A DNA stretch of 6,993 nt from Candidatus Zymogenus sp. (GTDB lineage: Bacteria; Desulfobacterota; Zymogenia; Zymogenales; Zymogenaceae): positions 1 to 6,993 of the forward strand of contig JAUWME010000123.1 in NCBI GenBank assembly GCA_030613285.1. Direction: 5' to 3'. The notes beneath the pieces were generated by a model that saw nothing but the letters and a program-made list of their open reading frames with translations, did no database searches and was not told the origin of the DNA. The translations under genes were made by a program, and so were the position numbers. This document shows positions 1 to 5,778 of this stretch, one piece after another (position 1 is the stretch's first letter; each line of letters opens with the position of its first letter).

Positions 1-174
1 ATTTCTACGGTTCCCAATAACCTCCAAATTCGAAGCTTATCGATATTATAGTATCAACCACTTATTCTTGAGATTTCTCTCCAAGGCTTCGTTGAGCTTT
101 GGGATATTCATCTTTTTAAGCCTCACCTCAATAAAGAGACCCTCCCAAATTTTTTTCTAATATCTACATTTTTC
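1..174. other. Left-edge stretch with no supported gene
   Basis: No convincing gene is visible here. One plus-strand frame stays open from base 2 to a TAA at 158-160 (52 codons, rich in Phe, Leu and Ser). A short minus-strand frame ends near base 47. Neither has a recognisable domain, so this is best read as intergenic, although the plus-strand frame could be the unrecognisable tail of a gene that starts outside the window. The stretch is AT-rich and immediately precedes the promoter at 175-204. Confidence 0.4.
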
Positions 175-204
175 TTGACATCCACCTTTCAGTTGTGGTA
201 CTTT
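175..204 (+). promoter_or_regulatory. Sigma70-like promoter with extended -10
   Basis: A perfect TTGACA -35 hexamer lies at 175-180. After an 18-base spacer comes TACTTT at 199-204, with the extended -10 dinucleotide TG plus one base just before it (196-198). Transcription would start around base 211, inside the palindrome at 211-228. The first supported gene downstream is the PII-like gene at 368, which would give a leader of about 155 bases. Promoter calls by eye carry real uncertainty, but the -35 match and the operator placement support each other. Confidence 0.5.
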
Positions 205-210
205 ACGTTT

Positions 211-228
211 TGAATGAGGACTCATTCA
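211..228. promoter_or_regulatory. Perfect palindrome, FadR/YsiA-type TetR operator
   Basis: The 18 bases TGAATGAGGACTCATTCA form a perfect 8-bp inverted repeat around a 2-base centre. The pattern TGAATGA-N4-TCATTCA is the known operator consensus of the TetR-family fatty-acid-degradation repressor FadR (YsiA) of Bacillus and of related regulators elsewhere. It sits on the expected transcription start of the promoter at 175-204, where a bound repressor would block initiation. That a fatty-acid-responsive repressor binds here is inference, because no TetR gene and no beta-oxidation gene lies in the window. Confidence 0.6.
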
Positions 229-273
229 TACATAAGTCAAAGGGGAAGACAAATCCTTGATTCATGTCTCCAT

Positions 274-303
274 TTGACTTTCTGGTTCTTTTAAAAATAT
301 CAT
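274..303 (+). promoter_or_regulatory. Second promoter candidate before the PII-like gene
   Basis: TTGACT at 274-279 and TATCAT at 298-303 each match the sigma70 consensus at five of six positions and are 18 bases apart. Initiation near base 310 would leave a leader of about 58 bases before the GTG start at 368. A weaker third pair, TTGACT at 312-317 and TAACAA at 335-340, is also present. If this promoter is used, the PII-like gene could be expressed independently of the palindrome at 211-228. Confidence 0.35.
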
Positions 304-367
304 GGGAGTAGTTGACTTCCTTACATTTTCGTGGTAACAAGGTTTTTTACCATAAGGGAAACCGCCC

Positions 368-721
368 GTGGAAGAAAAACTCAAGCTCTTCGTCATCATC
401 TTAAACAAAACGGAGTTTTTAGACGATATACTCACTCTCTTTCTGGAGCTGGGAGTCAGTGGGGCAACAATCCTTGACTCCGTCGGTATGGGAAGAATCG
501 TCGTAAAAGATATTCCCATCTTTGCAAGCTTTAAGGACCTCCTCTCCGGTTCGAGACCCAGCAACAAAACAATCTTGACCATTGTAAGAGAAGAGCTAAT
601 CGAAGAAATCGTAGATGGACTTGAAAAGTCAATCGGAGAATTTTCAAAAACTGGGACAGGGATTTACTTCACACTCCCTCTGGATGCCGTATGGGGGCTT
701 GCAAAAGAGTTGGTCGATTAG
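368..721 (+). CDS. PII-like signal-transduction family protein
   Basis: A 117-residue protein with the ferredoxin-like alpha/beta pattern of the PII (GlnB/GlnK) superfamily. The N-terminal strand KLKLFVIILN is followed by a helix and then GVSGATILDSVGMGR (residues 29-43), which aligns with the GVSGMTV...GFGR segment that leads into the T-loop of true PII proteins. The following region (44-68) is hydrophobic and unlike a canonical T-loop, with no recognisable uridylylation-site tyrosine. The B-loop region is replaced by KTGTGIYFTLPLDAVWGL near the C-terminus. It is therefore a PII-like protein rather than a nitrogen regulator; such proteins generally bind small effectors and control membrane transporters or enzymes. 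The GTG start is chosen because AAGGGAA (354-360) sits about 8-9 bases upstream. It precedes the ATP synthase F0 genes on the same strand, and two antiporter genes lie about 2.4 kb away. Family assignment is fairly sure; ligand and partner are unknown. Confidence 0.75.
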   Translation: MEEKLKLFVIILNKTEFLDDILTLFLELGVSGATILDSVGMGRIVVKDIPIFASFKDLLSGSRPSNKTILTIVREELIEEIVDGLEKSIGEFSKTGTGIYFTLPLDAVWGLAKELVD

Positions 722-918
722 AGTTCACTGGCATTTGAAGCTCACTCTCTGACAGAAATCACATCAAGGGTTGCTGGATTAATACTTTGTAGGGTGTTGG
801 GAGGTTGCCAAGGGTTGGTCGAATGCTTGTTGAAAATCGGCTCGCATTCGGGAGCACTCATCAAGGGTTTAATAAGAAGTGAAAATAATGAACCGCTGGG
901 TTGGCAGAAGGAAAAACT
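722..918. other. Spacer between PII-like gene and F0 genes, with short repeats
   Basis: About 200 bases without a supported gene. An 11-base direct repeat CATCAAGGGTT occurs at 762-772 and 859-869, with a third CAAGGGTTG at 809-817. An inverted repeat CGAATGC (820-826) and GCATTCG (844-850) could form a 7-bp stem with a 17-base loop. No clear terminator with a T-tract and no strong promoter is seen, so read-through from the PII-like gene into the F0 genes is possible. The minus-strand open frame here has no family features and was left out. Confidence 0.4.
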
Positions 919-1176
919 GTGAAAGAAGATGACAAAAAACTCGTTAAACAGCTTTTTCATGCAAGCAGCATCGGGTTGTCCCTCGTTTTTGCCATTTTCA
1001 TTGGTCTTTTTGCTGGGATATTCATCGACAAGAAGTTTGGCACAGCGCCGTGGTTTACTTTAATATTTCTAACACTTGGAATCATCGCCGGTTTTAGAAA
1101 TATATTTTATATCTTCAAAAAATACGGCCTCGGAGATGAACAAATAAATGAAAAAGACGACAGCAAAAAGACTTGA
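919..1176 (+). CDS. atpZ: AtpZ/AtpI-family F0 accessory membrane protein
   Basis: An 85-residue, two-helix membrane protein of the AtpZ family (ATP synthase 'gene 1' protein). After a charged N-terminus, helix 1 covers about residues 16-36 and helix 2 about 43-65. The family pattern is clear: a glycine-rich first helix ending in GIFIDKKFGTAPWFTL, then GIIAGFRNIFYIFKKYG. In Bacillus, AtpZ forms a complex with AtpI and has been linked to Mg2+/Ca2+ handling and to ATP synthase function; transfer of that role here is inference. A TTG at 901 would add six residues, but the GTG at 919 has a much better ribosome site (AGAAGGA at 906-911, 7 bases upstream), so it is preferred. The gene overlaps the following atpI by 29 bases, which suggests coupled translation. 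Confidence 0.8.
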   Translation: MKEDDKKLVKQLFHASSIGLSLVFAIFIGLFAGIFIDKKFGTAPWFTLIFLTLGIIAGFRNIFYIFKKYGLGDEQINEKDDSKKT

Positions 1177-1573
1177 AACGAATTCGTTCGAAATAGTCAT
1201 TGGTGGAAGTGTGGCCACCATGCTCACTCTTGCCATGATAGGTTACGTCACTATTTCTTTAGAATTTGCATTGGGCGCCCTTGTTGGTGGAATTGTGGCG
1301 GTGCTCAACCACATTGGCCTTTATAGATCACTTAAAGGGCTTCTCTTGGCTGTTACTGAATGCACTGTCAACAACTCAGATGATGAAAAACAAATTAATA
1401 GGGGAGTCTTTTCTACTCTCTTTGGTTTCTATTTTAGAATATTTCTTTCCGGCGTCATTATTTTTTTTGCCTTAACAGGTGGTTGGGCAAATCCCATTGC
1501 AATCTTTGTGGGGGCGTCCGTTGTTATGATAAATAGTTTTATTATTGGAATACTGTTGTACAAGATCGATTAG
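1148..1573 (+). CDS. atpI: ATP synthase subunit I (AtpI)
   Basis: A 141-residue membrane protein of the ATP synthase subunit I family. Four hydrophobic segments are visible at about residues 15-32, 38-58, 92-112 and 115-137, with a polar loop (70-86, including NNSDDEK) between the two pairs. The segment FALGALVGGIVAVLNHIGLYR in the second helix and the arginine in FGFYFRIF (residue 97) at the start of the third fit the family. AtpI proteins help assemble the c-ring and are not part of the mature rotor. The ATG at 1148 lies inside the end of the atpZ-like gene; GGAG at 1132-1135 is about 12 bases upstream, slightly far but usable under coupled translation. The stop at 1571-1573 is 12 bases before the atpB start, so the three genes form one tight unit. 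The name is assigned on family pattern and context. Confidence 0.85.
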   Translation: MKKTTAKRLETNSFEIVIGGSVATMLTLAMIGYVTISLEFALGALVGGIVAVLNHIGLYRSLKGLLLAVTECTVNNSDDEKQINRGVFSTLFGFYFRIFLSGVIIFFALTGGWANPIAIFVGASVVMINSFIIGILLYKID

Positions 1574-1585
1574 GAGCTCAAATCT

Positions 1586-2287
1586 ATGGAACATCCAATC
1601 CTGTGGCTTGATAATTTCTTTAAATCTCTCGGATTAATACCTGACCCTCATCATCCTCCCCTGTGGCTTGCCTCCCACGTAACCTACACCTGGCTTATTA
1701 TGATCTTTTTGGTACTCGTATCATATCTCGCCATGAAAAAAGCCACCATCGTCCCAAAACCAGTGCAAAACCTCATTGAAATTGTCATCCTGGGATTTGG
1801 CAACCTCATCAAAGACACAATGGGTGAAAAAGGAATGGCCTTCATGCCTCTCTTGGTGGCCGAGGCCCTCTTTATCTTCACCGCAAATCTTGTGGGTGTT
1901 ATACCGGGATTTCACTCCCCCACGGCAAACCTCAACACCAATGTGGCTATGGCGCTTGTCGTCTTTTGCATCACACACATCGTAGGGGTATATACACATG
2001 GCTTTAAATATGTAAAACAATTTCTCGGCCCCGTCTGGTGGCTGACACCCCTGATATTCCCCATTGAAATAATAAGTCACCTTTCACGACCCCTGTCTCT
2101 CTCGGTGAGGCTCTTTGGAAACATTCAGGGTGAGGACCTTGTCCTCTTGATACTGCTTTTTCTGGCACCGTACTTTTTGCCACTTCCAATAATGTTTCTG
2201 ATGATCTTAACGAGCGCTCTGCAAACCTTTGTCTTTGTCCTGTTGACAATGCTCTACATCGGCGGAGCGATGGAGGAGGCCCATTAA
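1586..2287 (+). CDS. atpB: ATP synthase F0 subunit a
   Basis: Subunit a is the stator membrane subunit that forms the two half-channels carrying ions to and from the c-ring. The 233-residue protein has the diagnostic segment SRPLSLSVRLFGNIQGEDLV (167-186). Arg175 is the essential arginine, equivalent to Arg210 of E. coli, and Glu183 lies where E. coli Glu219 aligns. The last helix contains ALQTFVFVLLTMLYIGGAMEEAH (211-233), with Gln213 matching E. coli Gln252. Several hydrophobic helices follow the short N-terminus (about residues 30-50, 86-108, 118-138, 150-170 and 185-228). The length is a little short of E. coli AtpB (271) but normal for many bacteria. AGGAG at 1572-1576, 9 bases upstream, fixes the ATG start. 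An unusual 322-base gap separates it from atpE. Subunits b and delta and all F1 subunits are absent from the window, so they must be encoded elsewhere. Confidence 0.96.
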   Translation: MEHPILWLDNFFKSLGLIPDPHHPPLWLASHVTYTWLIMIFLVLVSYLAMKKATIVPKPVQNLIEIVILGFGNLIKDTMGEKGMAFMPLLVAEALFIFTANLVGVIPGFHSPTANLNTNVAMALVVFCITHIVGVYTHGFKYVKQFLGPVWWLTPLIFPIEIISHLSRPLSLSVRLFGNIQGEDLVLLILLFLAPYFLPLPIMFLMILTSALQTFVFVLLTMLYIGGAMEEAH

Positions 2288-2306
2288 CATTAACTTGGGC
2301 CCACTG

Positions 2307-2440
2307 CAATTAGTTTGATAGGACTCACTGCAATTAAGTTGGTTGATAAACTGTGTTTGTAGGATTTGGTTGCAATAATTGTTTTTAAAAGTCGATTACA
2401 GAAATCGATTACAAAAGACCCATTACAATTAGTTTGATAG
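2307..2440. repeat. 15-base direct repeat with diverged middle copy
   Basis: CAATTAGTTTGATAG is present exactly at 2307-2321 and 2426-2440. The first copy is preceded by CACTG; the same CACTG precedes the diverged copy at 2331-2348, so the leftmost two units are longer repeats of about 20-23 bases in tandem-like spacing. The third is preceded by CATTA. Spacing between copies is irregular (24 and about 95 bases), which argues against a CRISPR or a regular satellite and suggests a short degenerate duplication. Confidence 0.6.
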
Positions 2441-2511
2441 AGAAATCGTACTCAAAAAAAGTTGGTAGTCAAAGTTAATTACAAATACAATTGATATAGT
2501 TTTTGTGGCTA

Positions 2512-2555
2512 TTAAAGCCAAGACGAATGATAAAAATGTGTAAAGCAGGCTTTAA
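2512..2555 (+). other. Inverted repeat upstream of atpE
   Basis: TTAAAGCC at 2512-2519 and GGCTTTAA at 2548-2555 are perfectly complementary over 8 bases, with a 28-base loop. A smaller stem, TGGCT (2506-2510) with AGCCA (2516-2520), would compete with it. Both lie 54-104 bases before the atpE start, in what would be its leader. A role in mRNA stability or translation of atpE, which is needed in excess over the other subunits, is possible but is inference only. Confidence 0.3.
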
Positions 2556-2609
2556 ACCTGTCACCTAACGTTATTTACAGACAAAAAAGAAGAAAAAAGG
2601 AGAGCTCTT

Positions 2610-2990
2610 ATGTCTAAGAAATTGACTGTAACCCTGTTTTTTATGTTGATGATGCTAACAGCAGCCGTTGCGTTTGCCCAGGAACATGGAGGAACCGGTG
2701 AAGAAACAAAGCTGGTTAATCCTGAATATGTTCTCTATTTTGTGGCCGTGGTGCTGGCCGCTGCATTTTCCATAGGTATTGGTACCATTGGGACAGGAAT
2801 CGGAATGGGTAACGCCGTAAGAGGTGCCGTGGATGGCGTCTCCCGAAATCCCGATACATTCGGTAGAATCCTCACCACAATGATGATCGGACTTGCCATG
2901 ATTGAATCACTGGCAATCTACGCCCTGATTGTGGCGCTTGTTCTATTGTTCGCAAACCCGTTTCTGTTAAGCTTTGGGATTGGCGGTTGA
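2610..2990 (+). CDS. atpE: ATP synthase F0 subunit c, with N-terminal signal-like extension
   Basis: Subunit c forms the rotating proteolipid ring. The 126-residue product is longer than E. coli AtpE (79). Residues 1-23 look like a signal peptide (KK, hydrophobic core, AFA before QE). The mature hairpin follows: helix 1 (about 39-70) with the glycine pattern GIGTIGTGIGMGNAVRG, the polar loop SRNP (78-81), and helix 2 (about 86-115) containing the ion-carrying Glu99 in MIESLAIY, then LLFANPF. Compared with the Na+-binding c subunit of Ilyobacter, the glutamine of helix 1 is Met66 and the residue after Glu-Ser is Leu101, while Ser100 and Tyr104 are kept. The Na+ ligand set is thus incomplete, favouring proton coupling without proving it. 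A strong ribosome site (AAAGGAG ending at 2602) lies 7 bases upstream of the ATG. It is the last gene of the plus-strand cluster. Confidence 0.95.
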   Translation: MSKKLTVTLFFMLMMLTAAVAFAQEHGGTGEETKLVNPEYVLYFVAVVLAAAFSIGIGTIGTGIGMGNAVRGAVDGVSRNPDTFGRILTTMMIGLAMIESLAIYALIVALVLLFANPFLLSFGIGG

Positions 2991-3027
2991 TAGAAAGGCT
3001 GGAACAAAGACTGATAAGACGAATTTT

Positions 3028-3053
3028 TCGGGGATCATAAAAATGGTCCCCGA
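3028..3053 (+). terminator. Stem-loop after atpE, probable transcription end
   Basis: TCGGGGATCAT (3028-3038) pairs with ATGGTCCCCGA (3043-3053) over 11 base pairs, including one G-T wobble, closed by an AAAA loop. It begins 37 bases after the atpE stop and lies in the convergent gap before the minus-strand antiporter gene. There is no T-tract after the stem on either strand (a T-run precedes it on the plus strand), so it is not a textbook intrinsic terminator. It may end or stabilise the F0 transcript. Confidence 0.45.
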
Positions 3054-3160
3054 GAATGCTTGAATGTACTATATAATTAATTGCCACCCAATAGATACTT
3101 GACACTCCATAGCCAACCTACCAATATTGATCATCAGTATTAATCATTAAAACGGCCCCT

Positions 3161-4546
3161 TTAGTTCGAGCCCCCCCCAGATTTCAGGCTGCCGTTCTCC
3201 ATTGTGTAAATAACGGCAGACTTCTTTTTCCTCTGTTTGACCTCCCCAACCCTTTCAAGCGCCAACTTTAAAACCACAGGCCCAACAATCTGGTTTAGGG
3301 TAACAACAGACAAAATCAATGAACCCACGGGAACTCCCCATTCTGGAAATATGCTCTCAACTTTCACCGCAAGCCCAATTGAAACACCCGCCTGGGCCGT
3401 AAATGATAACCCCATCCATCGACTTTCGACCGTTGGCTCTTTGAGGAGCTTTCCAACGGCAAGGCTTCCAAGGGAGAGGGCCAAAAGGCGATAACCCATC
3501 AGCGCTAATGTCAATATCCACACTTCGGCAACAACATTGAGGTCAACAGATGCCCCGGCCACCGCAAAGAAGATTGCATAAAGGGGAAGGGAGCTTTCAT
3601 CTATCGTTTTTAGGAGCTCGTCCCCCTCTGGAGAAAAATTTTCCACCACAAACCCCGCCGTAATGGCGATCAGGAGAGGCTCAACGATAATATTAAATTC
3701 CCACATCCCAGATAGATATCCCGACAAGAAGTGGGCGAGGGTTGTAACCAGCAGGGCAAAGAGGAGGAGGATTACCGGTAGATCCCTGTTGACGTACTTA
3801 ATGTAACTGATAAGACCCAGTCCCAACAGCGCCCCGATCCCAAGGTTTCCTACAATCTCAACAAGGAGGAGAAGAGCGGTACTGGAACTCAATGATGCTC
3901 CCGCATTGATCAAAAGCTCCCCTACGGTTACAGACAACGTAAAGAGGATCAGCACAACCACATCCATCGCCACAGTGATTCCCATGATAGTTTCGGTAAA
4001 AGGCCCCGCCGCCCTCGTTTCACTGATCACCGCCATCATGGTTGACGGCGAGCGGGCAGCCATAACCGAGGCAATTATAAGCCCTGCGGCAATAGATATT
4101 GATATGTTGTTTATTGGAACAACATTAAAAACTGGGCCGAGAAAATAAAGGATGAGAACACACCCAAAAAAGATCGCCACAATCTGAACAACAATATTTA
4201 AGACAATTAGGCTTACCCTTTCCTTCAAGCCTGAAATTTTGAGCTCCCCGCCGGCGGCAAGGGCAATGAAGGTCAGGGCGAGGTCATTAATGAATCTCAT
4301 TTCGGAAACGGTATTGGAATTTACAAATCCCAAAAGAAAAGGCCCAAAGAGAATACCGCAAGCGAGATAGCCGGTTATTCGGGCAAGTTTCAGCTTTTCG
4401 GCCATCGCCCCCATAAAGTATGAGGTAAGCATCAAAAAGCCGATACTCAACGCCCCCCCGCCCCTTTCCATTGCGCCATCAACAGGAATTGAGACAAGAC
4501 CGTAAAACACAACGGCCACGGTGACCAATGGAAATAGGTACTTCAT
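3161..4546 (-). CDS. Cation:proton antiporter, CPA superfamily (second gene of pair)
   Basis: A 461-residue, almost wholly hydrophobic protein of the Na+/H+ exchanger (CPA) superfamily, with about 12-13 membrane helices. Family marks include LKLARITGYLACGILFGPFLLG (52-73) near the first core helices, the discontinuous-helix region AARSPSTMMAVISETRAAGPFTE (163-185), and AMDVVVLILF (193-202), where a single Asp195 sits at the place of the ion-binding Asp. GYRLLALSLG (351-360) may supply the basic residue (Arg353) typical of the late core helix, and SFTAQAGVSIGLAV (381-394) is the usual late motif. It likely exchanges Na+ or K+ for H+. The C-terminal tail after about 435 is short and lysine-rich, without an NAD-binding (KTN/TrkA_N) domain. 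The ATG overlaps the stop of the upstream antiporter gene in an ATGA, so translation is coupled. The codons before the stop cross a run of eight G (3171-3178). Ion and direction cannot be read from sequence. Confidence 0.85.
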   Translation of the reverse strand: MKYLFPLVTVAVVFYGLVSIPVDGAMERGGGALSIGFLMLTSYFMGAMAEKLKLARITGYLACGILFGPFLLGFVNSNTVSEMRFINDLALTFIALAAGGELKISGLKERVSLIVLNIVVQIVAIFFGCVLILYFLGPVFNVVPINNISISIAAGLIIASVMAARSPSTMMAVISETRAAGPFTETIMGITVAMDVVVLILFTLSVTVGELLINAGASLSSSTALLLLVEIVGNLGIGALLGLGLISYIKYVNRDLPVILLLFALLVTTLAHFLSGYLSGMWEFNIIVEPLLIAITAGFVVENFSPEGDELLKTIDESSLPLYAIFFAVAGASVDLNVVAEVWILTLALMGYRLLALSLGSLAVGKLLKEPTVESRWMGLSFTAQAGVSIGLAVKVESIFPEWGVPVGSLILSVVTLNQIVGPVVLKLALERVGEVKQRKKKSAVIYTMENGSLKSGGGSN

Positions 4547-5778
4547 TTTGTGCCCGCCTTCCCCCGATTACCGTCTTTGGCGCTTCCCAAAACGGATTTT
4601 ATTGCCATTGGGGCAAGAAGCTCGTTAAAAAGAATTGATGTTGTCACCGAAAAAATAATCAATCCCCCAATGGGATCGGGGGCTAACTGGGAAAAACTCA
4701 AAGCAATTGCCACAGCCATCGACCCTTGGGAGATAGAGCCCAGACCGATATTTCTGGGTATTTCGAAGTAGGTTTTAAAAACGAGTGAGGCGCCAAATCC
4801 TCCCAAGACCTTCCCCAAAAACCGTATCCCGATATATATCGGAACTACAATCAGAACCTGTGGCGAAAATTCAAGGAGGGCGCCTATGGTTATAAGGAAA
4901 ATGAGGAAAATTGGTTTTTCACCCAACAATAGAATATCCATGATTTCACTCTGCTTTGGGCTCATGTTTGCAAGAACCATCCCACTAATTGCAGACATTA
5001 GCAGCGGGGATACATTTAGGTATCTTGCGCCACCCACCGAAAGTATCACCATTCCAATCACAACAAGAAAAAGTTCCCTCTTGTCTTCGGTAATGCGAAC
5101 GATGAAATTTAAGATAAAGCCAGAAAGTAGTCCGAGCAGAACCGTAGCAAGCAGGACATCCCACCACCTAAAGTAGATTTCACCCCCGATCGTGTGAAAA
5201 CCTTCATACGCAAACGCAAGACCAACCAACGGTATGGCAACCATATCATCAAGCGATGAAACATATCTCAAAAGTATAACAATATTTCTCTTACCACTAT
5301 CTATAAGCCCCCTTCCCATCACTGTCATGGTCGATTGAGAAGTACAGGAAGCCATGGCGGCAAATACCAGAGCAAAAGCAACAATAACTCCCTGGGAGGT
5401 TGGTGTTATTTGACCTGCATAGAAGAAATAGAATATAAACGCGATAAAAACAAAAATAAGTGGAACAACAGAATTAAATATCATAACCCCAAAAAAACTT
5501 CTTGGAAATCTAATGATGTCACTAAATTTGAGCTGTATCCCAAAGAGGATTCCAATCCATCCAAGCCCCAAAAGCACAAGGGGAGTAAGAGAGTCAAGAA
5601 TATTGGAATCGAGGAAATTGAGGAACATGGGGCCCATCAAGAGGCCCAGGAAAATATATAGAAATTCGGAGAAGATAATTGGGGAGAAATATTTTGGGGT
5701 CCTCGTGTCTGTATACGCCCGCCTGTATCCCACAAGGGACAAAATCACAATAATAACAAGGACTATTATCTCTTTCAT
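4543..5778 (-). CDS. Cation:proton antiporter, CPA2-like (first gene of pair)
   Basis: A 411-residue membrane protein of the CPA superfamily, with about 12 helices and a very short, basic C-terminus (no cytoplasmic regulatory domain). The helix-break region reads MASCTSQSTMTVMGRGLIDSG around residues 142-162. The core ion-site motif is SSLDDMVAIPLVGLAFA (174-190) with the paired Asp177-Asp178 typical of CPA2 antiporters. IRFLGKVLGG (318-327) offers Arg319 and Lys323, and SISQGSMAVAIALSFSQLAP (348-367) is the late conserved segment. It is clearly different in sequence from its partner gene, so the pair is not a recent duplication. The ATG at 5778 has only a weak ribosome site (GGG about 8 bases upstream), and a small ACCC/GGGT stem (5786-5798) covers that region, so initiation may be modest. 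The stop overlaps the partner's start by 4 bases. The two products may act as a pair or separately. Confidence 0.85.
   Translation of the reverse strand: MKEIIVLVIIVILSLVGYRRAYTDTRTPKYFSPIIFSEFLYIFLGLLMGPMFLNFLDSNILDSLTPLVLLGLGWIGILFGIQLKFSDIIRFPRSFFGVMIFNSVVPLIFVFIAFIFYFFYAGQITPTSQGVIVAFALVFAAMASCTSQSTMTVMGRGLIDSGKRNIVILLRYVSSLDDMVAIPLVGLAFAYEGFHTIGGEIYFRWWDVLLATVLLGLLSGFILNFIVRITEDKRELFLVVIGMVILSVGGARYLNVSPLLMSAISGMVLANMSPKQSEIMDILLLGEKPIFLIFLITIGALLEFSPQVLIVVPIYIGIRFLGKVLGGFGASLVFKTYFEIPRNIGLGSISQGSMAVAIALSFSQLAPDPIGGLIIFSVTTSILFNELLAPMAIKSVLGSAKDGNRGKAGTK

Larger units (their letters stand above)
2288..2609. other. AT-rich repeat-bearing spacer inside the F0 gene cluster
   Basis: No gene of convincing length lies in these 322 bases between atpB and atpE, which are normally adjacent. 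An exact 15-base direct repeat CAATTAGTTTGATAG occurs at 2307-2321 and 2426-2440, with a diverged copy CAATTAAGTTGGTTGATA at 2331-2348 and a weaker relative (CAATTGATATAG) near 2488. TCGATTACA occurs twice (2392-2400, 2405-2413), and AGAAATCG twice (2400-2407, 2441-2448). Near the right end, TTAAAGCC (2512-2519) and GGCTTTAA (2548-2555) could pair across a 28-base loop. No strong sigma70 promoter stands out. The composition is more AT-rich than the flanking genes. It may be a long 5' leader of atpE or a remnant of decayed sequence. Confidence 0.5.

Noticed and set aside
2..160. Plus-strand frame open from the left edge for 52 codons
   Set aside because: Its composition (Phe/Leu/Ser-rich) and lack of any recognisable motif do not support a gene end; it is AT-rich sequence in which open frames can arise by chance.
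368..721. Calling the PII-like gene glnB or glnK
   Set aside because: The T-loop and B-loop do not match canonical PII, the uridylylation tyrosine is not recognisable, and no amtB or glnA is nearby.
742..960. Minus-strand 72-codon frame between the PII-like and atpZ genes
   Set aside because: It overlaps the start of the atpZ-like gene on the opposite strand and has no recognisable domain or ribosome site.
2004..2309. Minus-strand 101-codon frame opposite atpB
   Set aside because: It lies antisense to the conserved core of atpB, has no family features, and is an expected shadow of the real gene.
2307..2440. Repeats between atpB and atpE as a CRISPR array
   Set aside because: Only two exact copies of 15 bases, with irregular spacing and one diverged copy, and no cas genes.
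2536..2568. Ten-codon frame (MCKAGFKPVT) upstream of atpE as a leader peptide
   Set aside because: No ribosome site precedes it, it is too short to judge, and no attenuator structure follows it.
2610..2990. A firmly Na+-specific c-ring
   Set aside because: Met66 replaces the key glutamine and Leu101 the threonine, so the Na+ ligand set is incomplete despite the retained Ser and Tyr.
3171..3178. Run of eight C as a phase-variation switch of the antiporter
   Set aside because: It lies in the last few codons, so a length change would alter only the extreme C-terminus.
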